DNA from: Alphaproteobacteria bacterium WMHbin7
GTDB taxonomy: Bacteria; Pseudomonadota; Alphaproteobacteria; Rhodospirillales; WMHbin7
Reading direction: 5' to 3'
NCBI GenBank assembly: GCA_002753155.1
Contig: PDZW01000010.1
Location: forward strand, 1-64,000
Length of the DNA: 64,000 nt
The notes beneath the pieces were generated by a model. It saw only the letters and a program-made list of their open reading frames with translations, had not been told where the DNA came from and ran no database searches. Below are positions 1-8,659 of the stretch, piece after piece (position 1 is the first letter of the stretch; every line of letters starts with the position of its first letter). A program made the position numbers and the translations under genes.

Positions 1-794
1 TGATGGTCGATGAAGGATCGATGGTGCGGGCCGGCGAGCGCATCGCCACCATCGGCGACGCCAAGCTGGGCATCGAAACCCAGGCCCAGGAAGCCCGCAT
101 CGCCAGTGCCGCTGCCGAGCGCGACAAGGCAAAGCTTGATCTTGACCGCGCCCTCAAGTTGAAGGAATCGGGGGCCGTCTCCCAGGCCCGTCTCGATGAC
201 GCCAAAACCCGCTACGAAGTGGCCAGCCGCTTCGTTTCGGCCAGTCAGGCCGAGCGGGCCGTGGTGGTTCAGCGCAGCGCCGAAGGTGCGGTTCTGGCAC
301 CCGCCAACGGGCGCGTCCTCAAGGTCAACGTCACCAATGGCAGCGTGGTCATGCCGGGCGAGGCGGTGGCCCAGATCGCCGTTGAGAATTATCTGTTGCG
401 CGTCCAGTTGCCCGAACGCCACGCCCGCTTTCTGCGCATCGGCTCCACCGTTCGCGTGGGCGAACGCGGCCACGCGACCGCCAGGGAAAGCCTGCGCGAC
501 GGCGAAGTCGTGCAGGTCTATCCCCAGATCGAGAGCGGCAAGGTGGTGGCCGATGTCAGGGTCGAGGGTTTGAGCGGTTATTTCGTGGGCGAGCGGGCGC
601 GAGTCTATATTTCGACAGGCAGCCGTGACGGTTTTCTGGTGCCGCCCGATTTCCTGTTCCGGCGCTTCGGCCTGACTTATGCCCGCCTGAAGGACGGCAC
701 CGAGGTTGTGGTGCAGCCCGGTCAAACCATGCCCGACACGTCGGTTGAGATTCTTTCGGGCCTGAAGACGGGCGACGTGCTGGTGACTCCATGA
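1..794 (+). CDS. RND efflux periplasmic adaptor (membrane fusion protein), 5' end missing
   Basis: This is the adaptor that would link the inner-membrane RND pump encoded next to an outer-membrane channel. The visible 263 residues start inside the lipoyl-like domain (VRAGERIATIGD), run through a helical hairpin rich in Ala, Lys and Glu (about residues 28-85), return through the second lipoyl half (APANGRVLKVNVTNGSVVMP) and end in beta-barrel and membrane-proximal domains. The N-terminal signal or lipobox lies outside the window, so the first ATG at base 3 is not the true start. Its TGA overlaps the pump's ATG (ATGA), which indicates translational coupling. The substrate cannot be inferred. 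Confidence 0.88.
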   Translation, partial: MVDEGSMVRAGERIATIGDAKLGIETQAQEARIASAAAERDKAKLDLDRALKLKESGAVSQARLDDAKTRYEVASRFVSASQAERAVVVQRSAEGAVLAPANGRVLKVNVTNGSVVMPGEAVAQIAVENYLLRVQLPERHARFLRIGSTVRVGERGHATARESLRDGEVVQVYPQIESGKVVADVRVEGLSGYFVGERARVYISTGSRDGFLVPPDFLFRRFGLTYARLKDGTEVVVQPGQTMPDTSVEILSGLKTGDVLVTP

Positions 795-3700
795 GCGATC
801 TCGGCCTGTCAGGCCATCTGGCCAGGACATTCATCGAATCGAAGCTAACACCCCTGCTGCTGGCCGCCGCCCTGGCCGCAGGCCTGGTGGCGCTGTTCTC
901 CCTGGCCCGCGAAGAAGAGCCGCAGATCAGCGTGCCCATGGTCGATCTGCTGGTCAATGTCGATGGCTACAAAGCGGTAGATGCTGCTGAACTTGTCACC
1001 AAGCCGCTTGAAGACATCGTCAAGGGAACCGACGGCGTCGAGCATGTCTATTCCCAGACCATGGACGACCGCGTCGTGGTGACGGCCAGATTCAATGTCG
1101 GCACCGACGAGGATGTCGCCACCTTGCGCATTCACGAGCAGGTGCGCGCCCATATGGCGGAAATTCCCCTCGGAATCCCTGAGCCCCTGATCATCGGGCG
1201 CGGCATCAATCATGTCGCCGTTCTGGTGCTGACGCTGACCGCCAAGCCAGGAGCCGAAGAACGCTGGAACGACAACACCCTGTTAAGCGTCGCCGACGAA
1301 TTGCGCCATGAATTGATCAAGTCCAAGGATGTGGGGCTGACCTATATCGTGGGTGGCCGCAAGGATCAGATCCGCGTCGAGCCCGATCCCGAAGCGCTGT
1401 CCCGCCTGGGCGTTACGCTTAATCAGTTGGTCGACAAGATCGCCAACGCCAACCGCTCGTTCCTGGTGGGCCGCGTCGAAGGGGCCGATAAAAGCCATCC
1501 CGTCTCGGCGGGCCAGACATTGATGGGGGTACCCGACGTCGGCCAATTGCTGATCACGACGCATGACAACCGCCCGGTCTATGTCAAAGATGTCGCCGAT
1601 GTCGTGGTGGGACCCGAACCCTCGGCGCACCGTACCTGGCACCTGGGAAAGGGCGACGAGAAACCCCGGCCAGCCGTCAGTCTGGCCATCGCCAAGCGCA
1701 AGGGCGCCAACGCGGTTCTGGTCGCCAGCGATCTCTTGAAGCGGGTCGAAACCCTGAAAGGGCCGTTGTTGCCGCCGGATGTCGATGTGCATGTCACGCG
1801 CAATTATGGCCATACCGCAGCCGAGAAGGCGGACGAGCTGTTGCTGCATCTGGGCATCGCCACCGTTTCCATCGTGGCCCTGATCGCGCTCACGCTGGGC
1901 ATGCGCGCCGGAATTGTAGTCATGATGGTGGTGCCCACGACCATTCTGCTGACCCTCTTCGCTTCCTGGCTGATGGGCTATACGATCAACCGCGTCAGCC
2001 TGTTCGCCCTGATCTTTTCCATCGGCATCCTGGTTGACGACGCCATCGTGGTGGTCGAAAACATCGTGCGCCACCGCCATCTGGAGCCCAAGGAAGACCC
2101 GGTGAAAAGCGCCATCCGCGCCGTGGCCGAGGTGGGCAATCCCACCATCATCGCAACCCTCACCATCGTGGCAGCCCTTTTGCCCATGATGTTCGTCTCG
2201 GGCCTCATGGGTCCCTATATGAGCCCGATTCCCGCCAATGCCTCGGCGGCCATGCTGTTTTCCTTCTTCATCGCCGTGACCGTAACCCCCTGGCTGCTGA
2301 TCCGCCTGACGCGCCGGGACATGGAAAACAAGACTGCCCACGATCACGAAGGCAAGCTGGGGCGTCTGTATCGCCATTTCGCCGAACCCTTGATCCGAGA
2401 CAGGGGCAAGTCGAAACGGTTTTTGCTGATCACGGCGGGTGCTACGCTGGCCGTCTGCCTGCTCTTCGTCACCAAGACGGTCACGGTAAAGCTGCTGCCC
2501 TTCGACAATAAAAGCGAGGTGCAGGTGGTGGCTGATTTGCCGGAGGGAGCAACCCTGGAAGCCACCGAGCGTGTGCTGTTCCTGGCCGCGATGAAGCTTC
2601 GGAACCTGCCCGAACTGGTCTCCATCCAGACCTATGCCGGTACGGCCGCCCCTTACAATTTCAACGGGCTGGTGCGCCATTCCTATCTGCGCGATGCGCC
2701 CGAGCTGGGCGATCTTCAGATCAATCTTCAGCCCAAGTCGGAGCGCTCGCGCCCCAGCCACGATATCGCCCTTGATATCCGCGCCCGTCTGAAAAGCCTC
2801 GACCTGCCTGCGGGCACCTCGCTCAAGGTGGTCGAGGTTCCACCCGGCCCGCCGGTTCTTTCGACCCTGCTTGCCGAAATCTACGCCAAGGATGCCGACA
2901 CCAGACGGCAGATCGCCGACAAGGTGACCACCGCCTTCAAGACGGTCGATTTCATTGCCGATGTCGATAACAGCTTCGGCACCCCCGCCCAGCGCTATCG
3001 GATTTCGATCGATCAGGACAATCTGGAATTTCACGGCGTCGAGGAAAAAGCCCTCTACGATACGCTAAGAGCCCTTCTGGGCGGAGTCCGCGTTGGCTAT
3101 TCGCAGCGCGGTTTCGGAGCCAATCCCATCGAGATCGCCATCCGCCTGCCCAGGGAAGGGCTCTCCATCGACGAGCGCCTGCTGGCAACCCCCATCCCCA
3201 CCCGCAGCGGCAAGGTGGTGGAACTGGGCGATGTGGTGACGGTGAGCAAGGAAGCCTCGTCCTTTCCCATCTATCGCCGGGACGGCCATTTCGCTGAGAT
3301 GGTGACGGGTGAGCTGGCAGGTCGGTTCGAAGCCCCGATCTACGGCATGTTTGCCGTAGAGGAGGTGCTGGACAGTATCGACTGGGGTGCGCTGGAGAAG
3401 CCCTTGATCGCTTATCACGGCCAGCCCGCCGATGAAACACGGCCCACGCTGTTGTGGGACGGCGAATGGGAAATCACCTATGTCACCTTCAGGGACATGG
3501 GAGCGGCCTTTGCCATTGCCATCCTGGGCATCTATCTGCTGGTGGTGGGGCAGTTCGCCTCGTTCCGCCTGCCCCTGGTCATTCTGGTGCCGGTGCCGCT
3601 GACCCTGATCGGCATCGTGCTGGGTCACGCCCTCTTCCAGGCCCCCTTTACCGCCACCTCGATGATCGGCTTTATCGCGCTGGCCGGCATCATCGTGCGC

Positions 3701-3964
3701 AATTCGATTCTGTTGGTCGATTTCATCCGCCATCGTCTGCGCGAAGGGGCTGATCTGGAAACGGCGCTGCTGGACGGCGGCGCCACCCGGGTCAAGCCCA
3801 TCGTGCTGACGGCACTGGCGGCCATGATCGGCGCTGCCTTCATTCTGGCCGATCCCATCTTTCAGGGTCTGGCCATTTCGTTGGTCTTCGGGCTGGCCTC
3901 ATCGACCCTGCTCACCCTTCTGGCCATCCCCGCCCTCTATATCTGGTGGCATAGGAAGGGATAA
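791..3964 (+). CDS. RND family efflux transporter, inner-membrane permease (AcrB/HAE1-like)
   Basis: At 1057 residues it has the normal length for a trimeric, proton-driven RND pump of the inner membrane. An N-terminal transmembrane helix (about residues 17-40) is followed by a large periplasmic loop, a block of helices at about 350-510, a second periplasmic loop and a final helix block at about 915-1050. The proton-relay pair is visible as VDDAIVVVEN near residues 414-423. The family includes drug, solvent and lipid exporters. Two adjacent Asp residues suggest an HAE1-like rather than a heavy-metal (CzcA) pump, but the substrate is unknown. It is translated from an ATG overlapping the adaptor's stop codon. 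Confidence 0.92.
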   Translation: MSDLGLSGHLARTFIESKLTPLLLAAALAAGLVALFSLAREEEPQISVPMVDLLVNVDGYKAVDAAELVTKPLEDIVKGTDGVEHVYSQTMDDRVVVTARFNVGTDEDVATLRIHEQVRAHMAEIPLGIPEPLIIGRGINHVAVLVLTLTAKPGAEERWNDNTLLSVADELRHELIKSKDVGLTYIVGGRKDQIRVEPDPEALSRLGVTLNQLVDKIANANRSFLVGRVEGADKSHPVSAGQTLMGVPDVGQLLITTHDNRPVYVKDVADVVVGPEPSAHRTWHLGKGDEKPRPAVSLAIAKRKGANAVLVASDLLKRVETLKGPLLPPDVDVHVTRNYGHTAAEKADELLLHLGIATVSIVALIALTLGMRAGIVVMMVVPTTILLTLFASWLMGYTINRVSLFALIFSIGILVDDAIVVVENIVRHRHLEPKEDPVKSAIRAVAEVGNPTIIATLTIVAALLPMMFVSGLMGPYMSPIPANASAAMLFSFFIAVTVTPWLLIRLTRRDMENKTAHDHEGKLGRLYRHFAEPLIRDRGKSKRFLLITAGATLAVCLLFVTKTVTVKLLPFDNKSEVQVVADLPEGATLEATERVLFLAAMKLRNLPELVSIQTYAGTAAPYNFNGLVRHSYLRDAPELGDLQINLQPKSERSRPSHDIALDIRARLKSLDLPAGTSLKVVEVPPGPPVLSTLLAEIYAKDADTRRQIADKVTTAFKTVDFIADVDNSFGTPAQRYRISIDQDNLEFHGVEEKALYDTLRALLGGVRVGYSQRGFGANPIEIAIRLPREGLSIDERLLATPIPTRSGKVVELGDVVTVSKEASSFPIYRRDGHFAEMVTGELAGRFEAPIYGMFAVEEVLDSIDWGALEKPLIAYHGQPADETRPTLLWDGEWEITYVTFRDMGAAFAIAILGIYLLVVGQFASFRLPLVILVPVPLTLIGIVLGHALFQAPFTATSMIGFIALAGIIVRNSILLVDFIRHRLREGADLETALLDGGATRVKPIVLTALAAMIGAAFILADPIFQGLAISLVFGLASSTLLTLLAIPALYIWWHRKG

Positions 3965-3968
3965 GAAT

Positions 3969-4207
3969 GGAGCGAAGCGACTGGGCCATTGAGGCCCCGC
4001 GAGCCTCCTGGCGAGCGTAAGCCTAGGGGCACAGCCCCGCACGGCGTTTGAGTGTAGCTAAAGGAGCGAAGCGACTAGGCCCAAAGGGCCGCTCGAGCCT
4101 CCTGGCGAGCGTAAGCCTAGGGGCACAGCCCCGCACGGCGTTTGAGTGTAGCTAACGGAGCGAAGCGACTAGGCCCAAAGGGCCGCGCGCCTGATGGCGC
4201 GAAAGCC
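3969..4207. repeat. 94-bp tandem repeat, two full copies and a degenerate third
   Basis: Full copies lie at 3969-4062 and 4063-4156, and a third begins at 4157 and decays by about 4207. All start with GGAGCGAAGCGACT. Each unit holds short palindromes: GGCC-N5-GGCC, in which the 5-nt loop differs between copies 1 and 2 while both GGCC arms are kept, and GGGGC-aca-GCCCC. The array fills the space between the convergent pump and ptsN genes and contains no plausible gene. It may act as a transcript-end hairpin cluster, or simply be an expanding repeat; the sequence does not decide. Confidence 0.85.
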
Positions 4208-4247
4208 AAGCGCACACAGTGCGCGCCCGGCGCCTGAGGGGCAAATA

Positions 4248-4733
4248 TTACGCCGCTTGGCTGGCCGGATTTTCGATCAGAAGGGCATAAAGCGCGTCGG
4301 CCTTGTCGGTGCCGCGCAGCTTTTCGCAGGTCGGCTTGTCGCGCAACAGGCGCGAAATCCGGGCCAGGGCCTTCAAATGGTCGGCACCCGCCTGTTCGGG
4401 GGCCAGCAGAAGGAAGATCAGGTCCACCGGCTGCTCGTCGATCGATTCGTAGGCGATCGGCTTTTCCAGACGGGCAAAGACGCCGATCAGCTTGTCAAGC
4501 TGGGCCAGCTTGCCGTGGGGAATGGCGATGCCGTTGCCGACCCCGGTCGTGCCCAGACGCTCGCGCTCCAAAAGCACGTTGAAGATCACGCGCTCATGCA
4601 GGCCGGTAATTTCGGCGGCACGATGGGCAAGTTCTTGCAGCGCCTGCTTTTTGCTGGTCGCACGCAGGTTGGCTACAACGCCTGCCGGTTCAAGAATGTC
4701 GGTGATCTCCATGAGATCCTGGTTCAATTGCAC
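4248..4733 (-). CDS. ptsN: PTS IIA-like nitrogen regulatory protein (EIIA-Ntr)
   Basis: This cytoplasmic phosphoacceptor belongs to the nitrogen-related phosphotransferase chain, receives phosphate from NPr and regulates partners such as potassium transporters and sensor kinases. The 161 residues form one EIIA (PTS_EIIA type 2) domain. The phosphorylated histidine is H73 within GNGIAIPHGKL, and the length is normal. In many proteobacteria ptsN follows rpoN and hpf, but here it stands alone, divergent from fabI. The 195-bp space between the two genes carries a DnaA box and a probable fabI promoter. Confidence 0.93.
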   Translation of the reverse strand: MQLNQDLMEITDILEPAGVVANLRATSKKQALQELAHRAAEITGLHERVIFNVLLERERLGTTGVGNGIAIPHGKLAQLDKLIGVFARLEKPIAYESIDEQPVDLIFLLLAPEQAGADHLKALARISRLLRDKPTCEKLRGTDKADALYALLIENPASQAA

Positions 4734-4831
4734 CCCAGTTTCGGGACCGGCCGAAGCCCAGCCTTGCGAAGCGCCGGACCTTATGCCCGGTCGAAACAGG
4801 TGTCAAGTGGCTGAGTGTTTCCCCCAAAATC

Positions 4832-4840
4832 TTATCCACA
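4832..4840 (+). promoter_or_regulatory. Perfect DnaA-box consensus (TTATCCACA)
   Basis: TTATCCACA matches the TTATNCACA consensus exactly and lies in the ptsN-fabI intergenic region, 26 bp upstream of the proposed fabI -35. No second box or AT-rich unwinding tract is nearby, so this is not an origin. It could mark DnaA-linked transcription control, or be a chance match. Confidence 0.45.
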
Positions 4841-4865
4841 GGCACCCAGGCATTGGGATGGGGCT

Positions 4866-4894
4866 TTGCGAGCAACGCAACATTTGTCTAGGAT
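4866..4894 (+). promoter_or_regulatory. Putative sigma-70 promoter of fabI
   Basis: TTGCGA at 4866-4871 and TAGGAT at 4889-4894 are separated by 17 bp. They would start transcription near 4901, about 28 nt before the proposed fabI ATG. Both elements are imperfect; the call rests on spacing and position. Confidence 0.4.
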
Positions 4895-4928
4895 GTCGAT
4901 CTTGAGTTTGTCACCGTCCGGGGGGTTC

Positions 4929-5768
4929 ATGTCCGCAGGCAATGGTTTGATGGCCGGTAAGCGCGGTCTGATTATGGGTGTCGCCAATGACCGTTCGATT
5001 GCCTGGGGCATTGCCCAGGCGGTCGCCCGCGAGGGTGCCGAGGTGGCCTTCACCTATCAGGGCGACGCGCTGGAAAAGCGCGTGCGTCCCTTGGCCGAGC
5101 AATTGGGCGTTCCTGTTTTGCTGCCCTGCGACGTGACCGACTTTGCCAGCATCGACAAGGTGTTCGACGATTTGAAGGCGCGCTGGGGCAAGCTGGATTT
5201 CGTCGTCCATGCCATCGCCTATTCCGACAAGGACCAACTGAAGGGCAAGTATCTCGACACCACCTACGAGAACTTTGCGCTTACCATGAATGTGTCCTGC
5301 TTTTCCTTCACCGCGGTAGCCAAACGGGCCGCCCCCCTGATGACGGATGGGGGCGCCATGCTGACCCTGTCCTATTACGGGGCCGAGCAGGTGATGCCCC
5401 ATTACAATGTGATGGGTGTCGCCAAGGCCGCCCTGGAGGCCAGTGTGCGCTATCTGGCGGCTGATCTGGGCGGCGACGCCATCCGGATCAATGCCATTTC
5501 GGCAGGCCCCATCAAGACTCTGGCCGCTTCTGGCATTGGCGATTTCCGTTTCATCTTGCGCTGGAACGAATTGAACGCCCCCTTGAAGCGCAATGTGACG
5601 ACCGACGAAGTCGGCAATTCCGCCCTCTACCTGCTGTCTTCCTTAAGCTCGGGAGTCACCGGCGAAGTGCTGCATGTCGATTCGGGCTATCACACGGTAG
5701 GCATGGTGGCGGTCGATTCGGCAGCCGATGTGGCCGAGCTTCTGCAGGGCTTCAACAAGAAGGGCTAA
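4929..5768 (+). CDS. fabI: Enoyl-[acyl-carrier-protein] reductase (NADH), FabI type
   Basis: FabI catalyses the last reduction of each fatty-acid elongation round (trans-2-enoyl-ACP to acyl-ACP). Counting from the ATG at 4929 the protein has 279 residues and a Rossmann fold opening with KRGLIMGVANDRSIAWGIAQ. The FabI-type active site is Y149/Y150, Y159 and K166 (YNVMGVAK), and SAGPIKTLAASGI follows. The start at 4929 is preceded by a G-rich Shine-Dalgarno tract (GGGGGG, 4920-4925); an internal ATG at 4950 is the alternative. The open frame extends further upstream, but that part lacks homology-like sequence. The stop codon abuts a MITE-like element. Confidence 0.94.
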   Translation: MSAGNGLMAGKRGLIMGVANDRSIAWGIAQAVAREGAEVAFTYQGDALEKRVRPLAEQLGVPVLLPCDVTDFASIDKVFDDLKARWGKLDFVVHAIAYSDKDQLKGKYLDTTYENFALTMNVSCFSFTAVAKRAAPLMTDGGAMLTLSYYGAEQVMPHYNVMGVAKAALEASVRYLAADLGGDAIRINAISAGPIKTLAASGIGDFRFILRWNELNAPLKRNVTTDEVGNSALYLLSSLSSGVTGEVLHVDSGYHTVGMVAVDSAADVAELLQGFNKKG

Positions 5769-6077
5769 GAGCCTGTCCGGGAGGTTTTCATGAGATTTCA
5801 CGGGCTTGAGCTGAGACGGTCCAGCAGGAGAAGGACGCGACATGATGCCCCGTCGGCTTTGCCGACAAACATTTTGCGCGCATCGCGCGCGGCGACATCA
5901 TGAGCGGCCTTCGACGCCCTGGCCGTCCAGCCCAAGCCCGCCTTCGGTTGGCTTGGCTTGGCCCGCCTGGTACGTTGCAATCCCTTGACGATGCACCACA
6001 TCGCCTGCGGGCTTGCGCCTGCCATTCGGGCCAAGCCAAGCCAATGAAACGCCATAAAAACCTCCCGGACAGGCTCT
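5768..6077. mobile_element. MITE-like element (about 310 bp) with 21-bp perfect terminal inverted repeats
   Basis: The 21 bases at 5768-5788 are repeated exactly in reverse complement at 6057-6077 (core AGAGCCTGTCCGGGAGG), and weaker similarity continues about 12 bp inward. Nested palindromes follow: a 16-bp arm at 5950-5965 pairs with 6027-6042, and GTCGGC-ttt-GCCGAC lies at 5852-5866. There is no transposase. The left end begins on the last base of the fabI stop codon and the right end stops 3 nt before the aroC ATG, so the repeat provides the aroC ribosome-binding region. Inside, a minus-strand frame at 5798-6055 (85 codons) and a plus-strand frame at 5790-5903 (37 codons) each start 4-5 nt after a GGGAGG in the terminal repeat. 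They are probably by-products of the repeat. Confidence 0.75.
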
Positions 6078-6080
6078 GAC

Positions 6081-7175
6081 ATGTCGGGCAACAGCACGGG
6101 CGAACTCTTCCGCCTGACCAGCTTTGGCGAAAGCCACGGCCCGGCAATCGGCGGCGTGATCGATGGCTGCCCGCCCGGACTGGCCTTAAGCGAGGCCGAC
6201 ATCCAGCCCTGGCTGGACAAGCGCAAGCCGGGCGGCGGCAAGCATGTCACCCAGCGCCAGGAATCCGACCGGGTGCGCCTGCTGTCCGGCGTCTATGAGG
6301 GGCGCACCACCGGCACCCCCATCGCTTTTCTGATCGAGAACACCGACCAGCGCTCGAAGGATTACGGCGCCATAGCCGAACAATTCCGCCCCGGCCATGC
6401 CGATTATACCTATTGGCGCAAATACGGGCTGCGCGATCCCAGGGGCGGCGGCAGGGCCTCGGCCCGCGAAACCGCCGTCCGGGTGGCAGGCGGAGCCATC
6501 GCTCGGCTTGTTCTCAATTCCCTGGTTTCCAAAGGCGTGTTGATTCAGGGCGCTCTGGTTCAGATCGGGGCGCGCGCCATCGATGACCAGAGATTCGACT
6601 GGAAGCAGGTTTCCAAGAACGCGCTGTTCTGTCCCGATGCCAAGACGGCCTCCTTGTGGGACGAGGATCTGGCCCGTGTGCGCAAAGCGGGTTCAAGCAT
6701 CGGCGCCGTGGTCCTGGTCGAGGCCCAAAACGTGCCGCCGGGCTTGGGCGAACCGGTCTACGACAAGCTGGACGGCGACATTGCCAAGGCCATGATGGGC
6801 ATCAATGCCGCCAAGGGCGTCGAGATCGGCGACGGCTTTGCCGTGGCCAGCCTGACCGGCGAAGAGAATGCCGACGAAATGCGGATCAGAAAAGGCAAGC
6901 CGGTTTTCCTAAGCAATCATGCGGGCGGCATTCTGGGTGGCATTTCCTCGGGCCAACCCATCCGCGTGCGCATTGCCTTCAAGCCCACCAGTTCGATTCT
7001 GACGCCGCGCAAAAGCATCGATCTTCACGGACAAGAGGTTGAAATCATCACCAAGGGCCGCCACGACCCTTGCGTCGGCATCCGTGCCGTGCCGGTGGCC
7101 GAGGCCATGCTGGCCCTGGTGCTGGCCGATCACCTGCTGCGCCATCGCGGCCAGTGCGGAACCATCCTGAAATAG
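6081..7175 (+). CDS. aroC: Chorismate synthase
   Basis: AroC converts 5-enolpyruvylshikimate-3-phosphate to chorismate with reduced FMN, the last common step to aromatic amino acids, folates and quinones. The 364 residues carry the first family signature at residues 16-31 ([16 protein letters not shown]), the loop [17 protein letters not shown] near 125-141, and the C-terminal pattern [19 protein letters not shown]. Length and content are normal. The ATG lies three nucleotides after the terminal repeat of the upstream MITE-like element, whose end (GGACAGG) must act as its ribosome-binding site. The HDAC-like gene follows after 20 bp. Confidence 0.96.
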   Translation: MSGNSTGELFRLTSFGESHGPAIGGVIDGCPPGLALSEADIQPWLDKRKPGGGKHVTQRQESDRVRLLSGVYEGRTTGTPIAFLIENTDQRSKDYGAIAEQFRPGHADYTYWRKYGLRDPRGGGRASARETAVRVAGGAIARLVLNSLVSKGVLIQGALVQIGARAIDDQRFDWKQVSKNALFCPDAKTASLWDEDLARVRKAGSSIGAVVLVEAQNVPPGLGEPVYDKLDGDIAKAMMGINAAKGVEIGDGFAVASLTGEENADEMRIRKGKPVFLSNHAGGILGGISSGQPIRVRIAFKPTSSILTPRKSIDLHGQEVEIITKGRHDPCVGIRAVPVAEAMLALVLADHLLRHRGQCGTILK

Positions 7176-7195
7176 AGATCTGGCGGTTCAAGTCC

Positions 7196-8125
7196 ATGCC
7201 GACATTGCTGATCACCCATCCGGTCTGCCTTGAGCATGATCCGGGCCCCCATCACCCCGAATGCCCCGAACGACTGAAGGTCGTCCTGGCCGCCCTGGAG
7301 ACCGAGGAGTTTCACCTTCTTCTCAGGGCCGAGGCGCCGCATGCCACGATGGAGCAGCTTTCGCGCGCGCATCCGATGTCGCATATCGAGCATATCCTGT
7401 CGTCGGTTCCCAGCCAGGGCCATTGCACCATCGATGGCGACACCTTTCTGTCGCCCAATTCCGGAGAGGCCGCCCTGCGCGCCGCCGGAGCGGTCTGCCT
7501 GGCTATCGACGAGGTGGTGTCGGGCCGGGTGCGCAACGCCTTTTGCGCCATCCGCCCCCCCGGCCATCACGCTGAGTTGCATCAGGCAATGGGCTTTTGC
7601 CTGTTCAACAATGTCGTCGTGAAGACCTATCACGCCAGGGCTGCCCATGGCATCTCGCGCGTTGCCGTGGTGGATTGGGACGTGCATCACGGCAACGGCA
7701 CCCAGCACATGATGGAGGACGACCCGGATTTCTTCTACGCCTCGACGCATCAATCGCCGCTGTATCCCGGCACCGGTTGGGCCGACGAGACGGGGGTCGC
7801 AGGCAATGTGCTGAATGTCCCCCTGCCGCCCGGCACTGATTCGCAAAGCTTCAGGGCCGCCTTCAGCAACCGCATTCTGCCAGCCTTAGAGGATTTCAAG
7901 CCGGGATTGATCCTGATCTCGGCCGGATTCGATGCGCATATCGCCGACCCCATCGCCAATCTGCGGCTTGAAGCCACGGATTACGGCTGGGCCACGCGCG
8001 AAATCCTGGCCGTGGCCGGACGTGTTTGCGAAAACCGCGTGGTCTCGGCCCTGGAAGGCGGCTATGACCTGGCCGCCCTGATGGCCTGCACGACCCATCA
8101 TGTGCGCGCCCTGATGGGGGGATAA
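7196..8125 (+). CDS. Histone deacetylase family protein (class II, acetylpolyamine/acetoin-utilisation-like)
   Basis: This is a zinc-dependent amidohydrolase of the arginase-deacetylase fold. Bacterial members remove acyl groups from polyamines or proteins, and the substrate here is not known. From the ATG at 7196 it has 309 residues with the full catalytic set: RPPGHHAE (H124, H125), the zinc ligands in VDWDVHHGNGTQ (D162, H164) and GFDAH (D246), and the transition-state tyrosine in EGGYD (Y290). The open frame extends upstream inside aroC, but homology-like sequence begins at MPTLLITHPVC. It probably shares a transcript with aroC. The next gene ends 1 bp away on the opposite strand. Confidence 0.9.
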   Translation: MPTLLITHPVCLEHDPGPHHPECPERLKVVLAALETEEFHLLLRAEAPHATMEQLSRAHPMSHIEHILSSVPSQGHCTIDGDTFLSPNSGEAALRAAGAVCLAIDEVVSGRVRNAFCAIRPPGHHAELHQAMGFCLFNNVVVKTYHARAAHGISRVAVVDWDVHHGNGTQHMMEDDPDFFYASTHQSPLYPGTGWADETGVAGNVLNVPLPPGTDSQSFRAAFSNRILPALEDFKPGLILISAGFDAHIADPIANLRLEATDYGWATREILAVAGRVCENRVVSALEGGYDLAALMACTTHHVRALMGG

Positions 8126-8126
8126 C

Positions 8127-8516
8127 CTACTTCCCCCTGCCCGCCCGGCAATCGAGCAGCCAGACGTCATAAACCGGATGTTCGACGGCGGAAAGGGCCG
8201 GGCTGGAGGCGAAGACCCAACCCCTGAAAACCGCCAGCGGCGTCTGTTCGCGCTTCATGTCCCAGATATCAAGAAAGGCCGTGCTTTCCGGCGCCTCCTC
8301 TGCGGGGCGGCGATAGCAAGCGCGAGCGATGATTTGAAGCGTGCTGAAGCGGATGGTTTCTCCGACCGGCGCCTCGATGGTCTGCACCCTGGCCGTGATC
8401 TTGTCGAGGGCCTGAAGCACCGCAACCGGCATCGCGATATCTTCGGCCCGGGCGCCCCCCGCCGCCAGACACAGGAATACCAGAACGGCGCCAATCAGCC
8501 CCTTGTGGGAACTCAT
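8127..8516 (-). CDS. DUF2155 domain secreted protein
   Basis: This is a 129-residue exported protein of unknown function. The ATG at 8516 gives a clear signal peptide (residues 1-24, cleavage after GGARA). The mature part shows the conserved pattern of this alphaproteobacterial family: VLQALDKITARV, an RACYRRPAEEAPE segment, and FASSPALSAVEHPVYDVWLL near the C-terminus. Two cysteines (RACY and LLDCRAG) could form a disulphide. A longer frame upstream lacks signal-peptide character and was not used. The gene is last in a minus-strand group after NDUFA12 and two MCE genes, an association that recurs in alphaproteobacteria and hints at an envelope or respiratory role. Confidence 0.8.
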   Translation of the reverse strand: MSSHKGLIGAVLVFLCLAAGGARAEDIAMPVAVLQALDKITARVQTIEAPVGETIRFSTLQIIARACYRRPAEEAPESTAFLDIWDMKREQTPLAVFRGWVFASSPALSAVEHPVYDVWLLDCRAGRGK

Positions 8517-8609
8517 TCCAGTTTGCAGTAATCGTAACCGATTAATGCAAGCCTCAATCGCCGGGCGCGCCCCGTGGGCGCTTGGCTCCCGCTCGCAGGA
8601 ATGCTCGCG

Positions 8610-8626
8610 CGCGGGCCTTGCCCGCG
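8610..8626. repeat. Short perfect hairpin (7-bp stem) between mlaD-like and DUF2155 genes
   Basis: CGCGGGC-ctt-GCCCGCG forms a GC-only stem with a 3-nt loop, in a 143-bp gap otherwise without features. No U-tract follows on either strand, so it is a REP-like or processing hairpin rather than a classical terminator. Confidence 0.5.
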
Positions 8627-8659
8627 AAAGGCATAAGCCTTCCTCTCTGTTTGCTAATG

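Noticed and set aside
4832-4840. Possible replication origin because of the DnaA box
   Set aside because: Only one box, no AT-rich unwinding region, and none of the genes usually near alphaproteobacterial origins.
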